From Bacteroidota bacterium (GTDB lineage: Bacteria > Bacteroidota > Bacteroidia > Chitinophagales > Saprospiraceae): a stretch of 64,000 nt of DNA. Of the stretch, positions 7,951 to 16,079 are shown piece after piece. Each line of letters starts with the position of its first letter. Position 1 is the stretch's first letter. A program made the position numbers and the translations under genes. Under the pieces are notes generated by a model. That model saw only the letters and a program-made list of their open reading frames with translations. It was not told the DNA's origin and did no database searches. The stretch is taken from NCBI GenBank assembly GCA_030147525.1, contig JASBVF010000048.1:38277-102276 (forward strand), read 5' to 3'.

Positions 7951-9219
7951 ATGAAAAATATTCAAAATCATATCACCCCCGTCGAGTTGAGTCCAGGACT
8001 GAACCTGGACGGCTTCGAAGTGCAGGAGCGCCTCGGCGAAGGCAACTTTGGCATCGTCGCACGAGCCGTGGAGGCGGGGTCGGGAAATGATTTTGCACTG
8101 AAAATGCTGAAGCTGTGGACAGTGCCGGAGTTTGCCCGGCAAAACCTGGTGAGCCGCTTCCGGCTTGAGTTTGAAACCGGGCAGATCAGCAGTGATTTTT
8201 TGGTAAAAACCCGGCACTATGGCCATTGGGGCGCTTACCCTTTTTTTGTCATGGATTACTGCCCTAACGGCAACCTGCGCCGCCAGCTTTCCGGCGGCAT
8301 GTCATTCGAGACAGCCCAGGCAATGGCGCTCGACATGCTTTTCGGTTTGCGGGCACTGCACGAGCATGGTAAAACCCACCGGGATCTCAAGCCTGAAAAT
8401 GTGCTGATCGACGCACATCAGCGGGCCAGGCTCACGGATTTCGGCATTGCCGGCCATCTGAATGCCCAGTTCACTGTGCTGAAATCTTCCGGTTCGCCCA
8501 ACGAGGTTTTTGGTAGCTACAACTACATGGCCCCCGAACAACTAAAACCCTTGACACGGCGGGATACGCTCCTGCCCACGATTGACATTTTTGCCTTCGG
8601 CGTTATTTGTTTCGAACTGTTCACGGGGCGCCTGCCTTTCGGGCCGTGGGAGGTGGAGGACGACATGATTCCTTACCTCCAGCGCTCGCAGGGTGGATCG
8701 TGGGACAAGCTAACCTCGCTCAACCCAACGGTGCCTGAAGTCTGGGAAAGCATCGTTGAAGGATGCCTGGCGCCGGACTACCGGTACCGGTTTCAGCAGG
8801 TGGATGAAATCCTGCAAACCCTGGGGTTGGGCAAAAACGGCAGGCAGCAGGCAGGACTTTTTCCGCTTGGTTTGACCGTGCTCAATGGCGAAGAACACGG
8901 AAGGGTGTACGACCTGCGGGCTGTTTCAGAAAAAATCATCGGGCTGGGCCGGGCCTTGCCGGGCTGCCGCAATCACATTGAAATCAGGGAGGAGTATTCC
9001 GCTTTCATTTCACGCTTCCATGCCACGATCGAACTGCACCCCGGCGCCTGGTACCTGCGGGACGGGCAGTGGCAACAGGCAGCTGGCAATTGGCAGTGGC
9101 TGCCTTCCAAAAACGGAACTTACCTCAATGGTGTGGAAGTCGATTCAGCAGGGCAATTGCTCCATCCCGGCGATGTGATCACAGTGGGGAACACTACGCT
9201 GAAAGTTATTTCTCTTTGA
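7951..9219 (+). CDS. Soluble Ser/Thr protein kinase with C-terminal FHA domain
   Basis: A 422-aa protein. The ATG at 7951, 4 bp after the previous stop, is preferred over an overlapping TTG. Residues 15-290 are a complete Hanks-type kinase: glycine loop GEGNFG, ATP-anchoring Lys in FALKML, catalytic loop HRDLKPENVL, DFGIAG, and MAPEQ. The C-terminal 120 residues are an FHA domain. It has a strand with IGLGRALPGC, then SRFHATIEL, then SKNGTYLNGVEV and LHPGDVITVGN, so the phosphothreonine-binding Arg, Ser/His and NG elements are in place. There is no membrane helix. It probably phosphorylates and binds partners in the same cluster. The FHA domain would allow docking to phosphorylated kinase or adaptor. 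Confidence 0.93.
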   Translation: MKNIQNHITPVELSPGLNLDGFEVQERLGEGNFGIVARAVEAGSGNDFALKMLKLWTVPEFARQNLVSRFRLEFETGQISSDFLVKTRHYGHWGAYPFFVMDYCPNGNLRRQLSGGMSFETAQAMALDMLFGLRALHEHGKTHRDLKPENVLIDAHQRARLTDFGIAGHLNAQFTVLKSSGSPNEVFGSYNYMAPEQLKPLTRRDTLLPTIDIFAFGVICFELFTGRLPFGPWEVEDDMIPYLQRSQGGSWDKLTSLNPTVPEVWESIVEGCLAPDYRYRFQQVDEILQTLGLGKNGRQQAGLFPLGLTVLNGEEHGRVYDLRAVSEKIIGLGRALPGCRNHIEIREEYSAFISRFHATIELHPGAWYLRDGQWQQAAGNWQWLPSKNGTYLNGVEVDSAGQLLHPGDVITVGNTTLKVISL

Positions 9220-9232
9220 AAATTAACCAGTT

Positions 9233-10270
9233 ATGAAAAAACAAGACCTGAACGTTTTCAATATCTCCTTCCTCGACCTGATGACAGGCGCTTTCGCTGC
9301 CGTGATTATCCTGTTCATCGTTGTCCCCAAACTCAATGTGGAAGACAAACAAGCCATCGAAAAACTGAAAAAACTCAAAGTTGAAATGGCGGAAATGGAC
9401 AGCCTCATCGCCAACCTCAAGTCCACCATTCCTCAAAAAGAATACGAAGCACTGGCAGGCCATTCCGTGAAAATGCAAAACACGCTGGGCGAACTGGAGC
9501 GGGAAATCGAAAAACTGCGCAGCGACCTGGCGCAAGAACGGGAGGAGAAAGAACAATTGCTGGAGCGGGTCGCCGGCCTGGAAATAGAACTCGAAGACTC
9601 GAAACGGGCACTGGAAAATATGACCGCTGACTACGAAGCCCTCGCCGCTGAAAACAATGCCCTGAGGCAGCGGATTCAGCAACTGTTGAACCAAATGAAA
9701 AAAGTGGAACTCGTGCCGGAAAAAGATACCAGTAAAGTCGTTGCCTACCTACCCGTGACTGAAGACGATACGATTGTCAATATCGCCAACATCCCCCAAG
9801 GCTCCGGCGACTACTTCGTCGGCTATAATCCGCCGCTGGCCGTCGTGGCAGCCTGGGAGGACTCGAAAACCGATGTGGACCTCTACCTGAAACAGGGCAG
9901 CGACCTCTGTTACAACTACGTCCGAAACCGGGACCAGAAGTGGGGCAAATGGATCAAGGCGAAGCAGAAAGGCTGGTTCAGCGAAAAAAATTACGAAGTC
10001 ATCGCCCAGGAAAAAGAAATCGTCCCCGGCGAATACCAAATCCTGCTTCACCAAAATTCACCGAAAAACGGAGCATCGCAGGTCAGAGGCTTCGTCATTT
10101 TTTCGCCGCCGGGAAAAATTGCCCGCAAAATCGAGTTCGAAGCGGAGGTGCCCTATACCAAAGCCACGCCCTACCGGGGTGGCGGCGGTACGCTGGTCGG
10201 CACCTTGCAGGTGACGGAAGAGAACATCAGTTTTTCACCCATGAAACAAACCACGACGGTCGTTCAGTGA
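9233..10270 (+). CDS. MotB-like single-pass membrane protein with coiled coil and beta-sandwich tail
   Basis: A 345-aa protein. One membrane helix lies at residues 9-31 with the conserved pattern NISFLDLMTGAFAAVIILFI. The Asp inside it is placed like the ion-carrying Asp of MotB/ExbD/ZorB stator subunits. Residues 40-155 are a long coiled coil. The C-terminal 165 residues are a predicted beta-sandwich with VVAAWEDSKTDVDLYL, similar in look to the DUF2135-type DxDLxL domain. There is no OmpA-like peptidoglycan-binding domain, unlike MotB or ZorB. The next gene encodes the MotA/ExbB-type partner. Inference: together they form a proton- or sodium-driven 5:2-type motor whose periplasmic output goes to an unusual receptor domain. 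Confidence 0.75.
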   Translation: MKKQDLNVFNISFLDLMTGAFAAVIILFIVVPKLNVEDKQAIEKLKKLKVEMAEMDSLIANLKSTIPQKEYEALAGHSVKMQNTLGELEREIEKLRSDLAQEREEKEQLLERVAGLEIELEDSKRALENMTADYEALAAENNALRQRIQQLLNQMKKVELVPEKDTSKVVAYLPVTEDDTIVNIANIPQGSGDYFVGYNPPLAVVAAWEDSKTDVDLYLKQGSDLCYNYVRNRDQKWGKWIKAKQKGWFSEKNYEVIAQEKEIVPGEYQILLHQNSPKNGASQVRGFVIFSPPGKIARKIEFEAEVPYTKATPYRGGGGTLVGTLQVTEENISFSPMKQTTTVVQ

Positions 10271-10330
10271 CCCTTTTTTTTCAAAACAATCAAGCAATCC
10301 AACCATCAAAACAATTAATTTTTTTCAACC

Positions 10331-11092
10331 ATGAAAGAAAAATACGTCAGCCTTTCCATCAGCGCCAGTTTGTCCATCGTCCTGGTTATCGTACTCTACC
10401 TCCTGACGAATTCCCTGACCGAGGGAACGACGCTTCACCGCATCCTGATCATGCTCGGCGGCAGCCTGCCTTCAGGCTTGATTCAGGGCCTGACCTACTT
10501 CCTGTTTTTTTACGGAGTACTTGAAATCCGCCGCATGGGCGGCCATGCAAGCTGGGAAGAACGTGCCCTGCACATGGGGCTGCTTCCCGAAAAAGAACAG
10601 TTCGTCCTGTCCGCCGACGAGGTGAACCAATTGAAACACAAAATGATCGAAATCGAGCAGCGGGAACCCATGCTCATGGTGGATTTGATCAAAAAAGCCT
10701 GCACCAAATTCCGGGCGAACAAGTCCGTTTCCGAGTCGCTGGAAGTCGTTTCGGCGCAGGCAGCGGTCAACATGCGCAACAGCGAAAGCGAGCAGAACAT
10801 CATTCGCTACATCGCATGGGCCATTCCATCGGTGGGTTTCATCGGCACAGTGATCGGAATTGCTGCCTCGCTGGGCGCTGCCGACGACGTCATCACCACC
10901 GGAGGGGTGAAAAAAATCACAGGCCTGCTGAACATCGCCTTCGACACCACGCTCGTTGCCCTGGCGCTGAGCCTCGTCATCATGTTTCTCTACCACAACC
11001 TGCAGGAAAAAGTGGAAAAACTGCACGCCAACATGGAATCCTACGTCCTCGAAAACCTGATCAACCGCATTTACCACCGGGAACATGCATGA
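10331..11092 (+). CDS. MotA/TolQ/ExbB-type proton-channel protein
   Basis: A 253-aa protein with four predicted membrane helices, near residues 7-27, 36-62, 163-185 and 208-230. The latter pair carries the family core: AIPSVGFIGTVIGIAASLG, then LNIAFDTTLVALALSLVIM, with the Thr and small residues that line the ion path in ExbB/TolQ/MotA. A cytoplasmic helical segment of about 100 residues lies between helices 2 and 3, as in this superfamily. It starts 60 bp after the MotB-like gene, and its last 8 bp overlap the phosphatase start. The motor pairing is well supported by sequence; the machine it drives is not known. Confidence 0.88.
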   Translation: MKEKYVSLSISASLSIVLVIVLYLLTNSLTEGTTLHRILIMLGGSLPSGLIQGLTYFLFFYGVLEIRRMGGHASWEERALHMGLLPEKEQFVLSADEVNQLKHKMIEIEQREPMLMVDLIKKACTKFRANKSVSESLEVVSAQAAVNMRNSESEQNIIRYIAWAIPSVGFIGTVIGIAASLGAADDVITTGGVKKITGLLNIAFDTTLVALALSLVIMFLYHNLQEKVEKLHANMESYVLENLINRIYHREHA

Positions 11093-12470
11093 GACAGGCG
11101 TCCATATCGTCCGAACTGCCGCCCGTAGTCATCCGGGAATGATACGCCCCTACCAGGAGGATGCTATCCTGATTGGTTGGAATACGGGCGGGGAATCATG
11201 GAACTGGCAAGCCGCCACTTCCAGCGAAACCATGCCTGAAGGCGGCGTCCTGTTGTCTGTGGCCGACGGCATGGGCGGCCTCAATGCCGGGGATGTGGCC
11301 TCTGGCATTGCGGTGGAGGAGGTGAAAAAAAATTTCAGCCATTTCGGAAAAGTTGATGAAACGCAAGCCGTGGTACTGCTTCGGCAGGCCGTCATCAACG
11401 CTCACCATGCCATTGAGAATGAGTCCAAAAAACCTGAAAACGGTGAAATGGGGTCAACACTGGTCATTGCCTGGCTCCTGGGTGAAAATCTCCACGTTAC
11501 CTGGGTCGGCGATAGCCGGTGTTACCGCTTTCGCCGGAACGAAGGCCTGAAACTTTTGACCAAAGACCACTCGCTCGTGCAGGATCTCCTCGATGAGGGC
11601 GCCATCACCGAATCGCAGGCTTTCGACCACCCGCAGCGCAACGTCATCACGCAGAGCCTCGGCATTCATGGCCGTGACCCGGAGCCGGATTGCGCCAGCT
11701 TTGCCTTGCTGCCGGGCGACTTGCTGCTGCTTTGTTCCGATGGACTGAACACCATGCTCACGGACGAGGAAATCGCCTCGGTTTGCGAAAAATCGTCCAG
11801 CCTGGAGCAGTGCCTGGAAGCATTAATCACTGCTGCAAACGAGGCCGGCGGACACGACAACATCAGCGTTGTGCTGGCGATGCTGGACGGCGGTAACAGT
11901 CTTAACCATGTTCAGAAAACGATCCCGCCTGCCCTGTCTGTTTCCCCGAAAAAACCGGACGGAAAAAAAACGGTACCCCGGCTATTCTGGCTGATGTTGC
12001 CGTTAGTGGCGGTTCTGATTGCACTCACGACCTGGATGGTCATGCAAAATGAAATGCGGTCATCCGGCGAGCCTGTTTCAACGGAAATGCCTGCCCCGGA
12101 TACGTTGTCCGAACCGGTTATTTCACCGGAAGAAAAAACGGAAGATTCGACTGCAAACGAAACCACCCTGACGGTTGACTCCCTGCCTGCCCCGAATTCC
12201 CGGCGAACGGGCGATTACGTCCTCATCGCCAACAGCTTTGCCCGGCAAAACGAAGCCGAAGTATTGTACCGGAAATTGAAAAATCGCTACCCGGACGCTG
12301 CTCTTCTGATCGAAAAAAACAATGGCCTTTACGAAGTGCGAATCACCGGATTTTTGAGTGGAAAGGAGGCGGATGATTTCCATCAGGGCGACCCCGACCT
12401 GGCCAGGCGGGTGGTCTTGCTCATTTCAACAAAACAGAAAAAATCGACTGACTATGTACCACGAAAATGA
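11085..12470 (+). CDS. PP2C-type Ser/Thr phosphatase with TM helix and SPOR-like tail
   Basis: A 461-aa protein. Residues 10-270 are a PPM/PP2C phosphatase with the metal-binding motifs SVADGMGGLNAGDVA, HVTWVGDSRCYRF, LLCSDGLNTMLTDEEI and GGHDNISVVLAML. A membrane helix follows near 298-320 (LFWLMLPLVAVLIALTTWMV), then an acidic linker. The final 80 residues resemble a SPOR domain (YVLIANSFARQNEAEVLYRK, then GLYEVRITGF), a fold that binds peptidoglycan lacking stem peptides. The catalytic part should be cytoplasmic and the SPOR-like part periplasmic. It overlaps the upstream channel gene by 8 bp and the downstream kinase gene by 17 bp, indicating translational coupling and kinase/phosphatase antagonism. 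Confidence 0.9.
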   Translation: MHETGVHIVRTAARSHPGMIRPYQEDAILIGWNTGGESWNWQAATSSETMPEGGVLLSVADGMGGLNAGDVASGIAVEEVKKNFSHFGKVDETQAVVLLRQAVINAHHAIENESKKPENGEMGSTLVIAWLLGENLHVTWVGDSRCYRFRRNEGLKLLTKDHSLVQDLLDEGAITESQAFDHPQRNVITQSLGIHGRDPEPDCASFALLPGDLLLLCSDGLNTMLTDEEIASVCEKSSSLEQCLEALITAANEAGGHDNISVVLAMLDGGNSLNHVQKTIPPALSVSPKKPDGKKTVPRLFWLMLPLVAVLIALTTWMVMQNEMRSSGEPVSTEMPAPDTLSEPVISPEEKTEDSTANETTLTVDSLPAPNSRRTGDYVLIANSFARQNEAEVLYRKLKNRYPDAALLIEKNNGLYEVRITGFLSGKEADDFHQGDPDLARRVVLLISTKQKKSTDYVPRK

Positions 12471-14730
12471 CTTGTTTTACCATCGTTACCGCTTGCTCGA
12501 ATCTTTTGGGCGGGGTGGCTTTTCCGTGGTTTGGAAGGCTTATGATGAAAAATCGAAGACCCTCGTTGCGCTTAAAATTTTCATGAAGCAAGACCGGGAG
12601 GGCGTCGAATTGTGCCGTCAGGAGTATGGCAAAGCGCACGACCTCATTCATCAGCATATCGTCCGGCCATTTTTTTTTGACGAATTCCGGGAGGCCCCGT
12701 TCCTCGTTATGCCATTTTACCAAAAAGGCACGACGGCAGCGCTGGCCGGGAATATTGCAGAAGCGGAATTAGCAAAAATCATGGCCCAGATCGGTTCGGC
12801 GCTTGGATACCTGCACACCCGTACCAACGCCGTACTTCATAACGATATCAAACCTGACAATCTCCTCGTTTCCGACGATGGTGACTACCTGCTGAGCGAC
12901 TTCGGCATCAGCGGGCCGCTTCAGCACAAACTCACCCAGACGATCGGTGGGTTTTCGGCTGGCGTTTCACACAGCGCCCAGTCGGGCGTGACGCCCGTGG
13001 CTTACCGGGCGCCGGAGTTGTTTCCGATGAAAAACTTTCCGAAGCAGGACCCCTCCACGGCCAGCGACATCTGGGCATTCGGGGCCTGCCTCTACCACTT
13101 GGCCAAGGGCGAGCCGCCGTTCGGTGGGCAGGGCGGTCTGAGCCAGCGCATCAACATGGCCTCCGGCAATGTGGAATTGTCAGAGTTGCTGGAAGATTTA
13201 CCCAGTCATTTTTCTGAAAATCTCAACAATTGGATCATGGCCTGTTTGTCGCTCAACGCTTCGGAGCGGCCTGCAGCCCGGCAGTTGGCTGGCGCTGCGC
13301 AGGCATTTCAGCGCACGGGCGTTTGGCCGCAGCCTCCCATGCCTGTGGTGCAGATGGCAGAGGCACAGCCACATTTTGCCCAATCAACCCGTGACGATGC
13401 TGCTTTATCCACTAATACACCGGTTTTTCAGCCTAAGAAACAAAAGCCGGGGCGGGAACAGCAGCGGTTACCGGTTTGGGTATGGGCATTGGGAGCGCTG
13501 CTGATGTGTGCTGCCGGTTTTGCGGTTTTTAAAACGAATCAGAACTCAACATGCCAGCGGCTGCTCGCCGAAGCAGATGATTTGTTTCAAAAAAAAGAAT
13601 ACCAACTGGCCAGGGAAAAATACGCTGAAGCCCGTGAGTGCGATCCGTTCAACGAAAGTTTGAGCGAGAAAATAAAACGCTCCGACGTGCTCGCCAAGAT
13701 TCAGACTTACCCGTTCAGTTTTCCTGGCGGCGAAGGGCTGGAAGCTGTAGCCGATACTGTGGCCGGGCGCCTTCGCTGGGGTTATCTCGATACGCTAACC
13801 GGTGCGCTGGTCATTCCTTTGCGCTATGATTCGGTGTCGCCTTTTCAAAACGGGCAGGCTGTGGCCTGGAAATTTGACCGCCGCTACGAAATCGGGAAGG
13901 ACGGCAAGGAACTCAACCCTTCTGGTTCGAGGCAGGCCAACGTGATTGTTCCTCCAAAACCCGAACCGCTACCCGAACCTGCGCCTGCATTTGAACCAAC
14001 GCCTGCAAAAACTGAGAAAATTCTGGCTTCTGAAAAAGTGGATTTTGAAATGTCCGAACCCACCGTGTATGCCGGGGAGGAGGTGAAATTCACGGACAGG
14101 TTCACAGCTGCATTTGATAAAAAAATAAAAAGCTGGGATTTCGGGGACGGCGGCAAGCTGAATTCCAGCAAAAAAACCGTTGCCCACAGCTTCAAAAAAC
14201 CAGGTAAGTACCAGGTGCAGCTCTGCGTTACCAACCAAATACGGGACTGTGAAACCCGGCAAGTGACCGTCCTCGCCGCCAACCTCGACCTTGGCCGCAA
14301 GGCCACCACCGGCCTCGGTGAAAAAGAGCGCAACCTCTGCGCCGCACCCGGCCGGGAAGTCGCCTGGAAGTCCGGCGATGCCAGCATCACCATCACCCCT
14401 CAGACCGTGGTGGAGTTGCAAAGCGCCGTACTCTACGGCGACGTGGGCGGCAAAGTGAAAATTTCGATCAGCGACGGCAACGGAGCTGCGGCCTCGGTTA
14501 CCCGCTACGTGGTGCGGGGCCGCAGCCCGCTCAACCTCGAAGACCTGGCCTTCACGCTGGAATCCGGCAAGCGCTACACGCTGACCGTATCGCCGCTGAG
14601 AGACGCCGATGGCAAGGCGCCACGCCTGGAAAATGCCGCCGCCTGCGGAAACTCCGGTTTCAAAGACCGGAACCTGGCGGTGGACTACGGTGGCAATGGC
14701 ATCCTGTTCGATCTGTCTTATCGCTTTTAA
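12454..14730 (+). CDS. Transmembrane Ser/Thr kinase with WG-like and PKD periplasmic modules
   Basis: A 758-aa protein. The ATG at 12454 gives MYHENDLFYHRYRLLESFGRGG directly ahead of the glycine loop; a longer frame lies inside the phosphatase gene. Kinase residues: ALKIF Lys, catalytic loop HNDIKPDNLL (Arg of HRD replaced by Asn), DFGISGPL, YRAPELF. A membrane helix is near 346-368 (LPVWVWALGALLMCAAGFAV). After it come a short TPR-like helix pair and a WG-repeat-like unit (RWGYLDTLTGALVIPLRYDS). A PKD domain follows (KSWDFGDGGKLNSSKKTVAH, then FKKPGKYQVQLCVTN), and last a beta-rich C-terminal domain. Topology predicts a cytoplasmic kinase with periplasmic sensing modules. Confidence 0.9.
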   Translation: MYHENDLFYHRYRLLESFGRGGFSVVWKAYDEKSKTLVALKIFMKQDREGVELCRQEYGKAHDLIHQHIVRPFFFDEFREAPFLVMPFYQKGTTAALAGNIAEAELAKIMAQIGSALGYLHTRTNAVLHNDIKPDNLLVSDDGDYLLSDFGISGPLQHKLTQTIGGFSAGVSHSAQSGVTPVAYRAPELFPMKNFPKQDPSTASDIWAFGACLYHLAKGEPPFGGQGGLSQRINMASGNVELSELLEDLPSHFSENLNNWIMACLSLNASERPAARQLAGAAQAFQRTGVWPQPPMPVVQMAEAQPHFAQSTRDDAALSTNTPVFQPKKQKPGREQQRLPVWVWALGALLMCAAGFAVFKTNQNSTCQRLLAEADDLFQKKEYQLAREKYAEARECDPFNESLSEKIKRSDVLAKIQTYPFSFPGGEGLEAVADTVAGRLRWGYLDTLTGALVIPLRYDSVSPFQNGQAVAWKFDRRYEIGKDGKELNPSGSRQANVIVPPKPEPLPEPAPAFEPTPAKTEKILASEKVDFEMSEPTVYAGEEVKFTDRFTAAFDKKIKSWDFGDGGKLNSSKKTVAHSFKKPGKYQVQLCVTNQIRDCETRQVTVLAANLDLGRKATTGLGEKERNLCAAPGREVAWKSGDASITITPQTVVELQSAVLYGDVGGKVKISISDGNGAAASVTRYVVRGRSPLNLEDLAFTLESGKRYTLTVSPLRDADGKAPRLENAAACGNSGFKDRNLAVDYGGNGILFDLSYRF

Positions 14731-14742
14731 AATTTGATAAAA

Positions 14743-16071
14743 ATGAAAATCCAAATGATGCGACCGCTATTACTGGCTGTGCTGTTTTTCTCCTGCTTCA
14801 GTCTGGCAGGGCAGGGCGTGCTTCAAACGAATTTTGTGCGCAATGATGCGTCCATTTCCCGCAACCGGCTGGACTCGGTGGCCAGCGTCGTATCGCAGGC
14901 CTGGAACAGGTTTGTGGGCCATGCCAGCCTAATGAACCCTGTTACCCGTGAAGTGGACGACGAGGCGATCGATGCATTCAAAAAACATTTCACTTTCAAC
15001 GCAAAAATTTACAATGACCTGCTGGAAAATCCGGTGGTGATTCACCATTCCGATTACGTTTCGCAGGTGTTCCGGCGGTTGCCGAAGGAGGGCGTCAGGG
15101 GCTGGTTTGAGGAGGCTTCGCTGTTGCGGGTCAGTTACGATGCCGCCGGTTTTTACCGTGCGGAAGTCAGCGCCCGCAAGGTGGTGCTGAACGGCATCGG
15201 TTTGTTGAAACAATCCGAAAATGCCAATGCCCGCCGGTGTTTTGAGCTAAAATTTCGCTTTGAAATACCTTCGGAAAAACTCAACGAAGCACTCATCAGC
15301 GGCATCGACGGTGTGCCTTGCGGAGCAGAAAAAGGGCAAAGCAGCGCTTCGGTTTCGGTGGCTGCTGCCGGGCAGTTGAGTTTTCCTTTTTTTGGTTTCA
15401 AACTGGCGGACAGCCGCATCCCGAAAGAGGTAGTCAGCTTCAGCTCCCGGCCCAGCCCGGCAGGAGGTGCCTACCTGCGGACAAGGCTGGGGCCTGCAAG
15501 CCGCTGGGATGCCGGTCTTGGTCTGCTGCTGACCAACCTGGAAATCAATGTCAGCCTCGCCGGTTTAAAAGTAACCCATCCCGAAACGAAAACCACGGTG
15601 CTGGACCTCACCAGTTTCGAGGAAACGGCCCGGATTGCCTATTGGGAACTGCCCTTGGGCCTTCACTACCGCCTCAGCGAATCTGAAAAATGGCTGTGGT
15701 CAGCGGATGTTTTTGCCGTGACGACCATCCGCTGGGATTCCTACTACGACCGGAGGACTTACGAACTGGCTTTCCCGAAACTTGGCACCACCGCCGCCAA
15801 CATTGCCGATGCTGATTTCTGGACGTTTTTCTCTACCAGGTTCGGTGTATCGGGGCGCTATGCTTTTTCTGAAAAACTGGGACTGGAACTGGGCGCTGCT
15901 TTCACGGCAGGTATCAGCCCACTTTTTGGACATCAGCCAAGGAATGATTTTTTCCTCGATGAGCCTCAAAATATCGCCAGCGAAGGGATGAAATTTTTTG
16001 ACTCCTACCTTGAGTCACTCCACGCTAATGCACTCAATCTGCGGGTGGGTGTGGTTTACAATTTTGACTAA
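14743..16071 (+). CDS. Exported beta-barrel-like envelope protein of the cluster
   Basis: A 442-aa protein from the ATG at 14743 with a signal peptide (PLLLAVLFFSCFSLAGQG). The first 200 mature residues are mixed alpha/beta. The second half is a run of amphipathic strands (YLRTRLGPASRWDAGLGLLL, IAYWELPLGLHYRLSES, GLELGAAFTAGI) and ends LNLRVGVVYNFD. That ending matches the C-terminal strand expected of an outer-membrane barrel. It starts 12 bp after the receptor-kinase gene and ends 8 bp before the vWA gene. I infer an outer-membrane component; the family is not recognised. Confidence 0.7.
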   Translation: MKIQMMRPLLLAVLFFSCFSLAGQGVLQTNFVRNDASISRNRLDSVASVVSQAWNRFVGHASLMNPVTREVDDEAIDAFKKHFTFNAKIYNDLLENPVVIHHSDYVSQVFRRLPKEGVRGWFEEASLLRVSYDAAGFYRAEVSARKVVLNGIGLLKQSENANARRCFELKFRFEIPSEKLNEALISGIDGVPCGAEKGQSSASVSVAAAGQLSFPFFGFKLADSRIPKEVVSFSSRPSPAGGAYLRTRLGPASRWDAGLGLLLTNLEINVSLAGLKVTHPETKTTVLDLTSFEETARIAYWELPLGLHYRLSESEKWLWSADVFAVTTIRWDSYYDRRTYELAFPKLGTTAANIADADFWTFFSTRFGVSGRYAFSEKLGLELGAAFTAGISPLFGHQPRNDFFLDEPQNIASEGMKFFDSYLESLHANALNLRVGVVYNFD

Positions 16072-16079
16072 AAAATCAA

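Noticed and set aside
9233..11092. Zorya defence system
   Set aside because: The MotA/MotB-like pair is there, but there is no OmpA-like ZorB tail and no ZorC/D/E neighbour.
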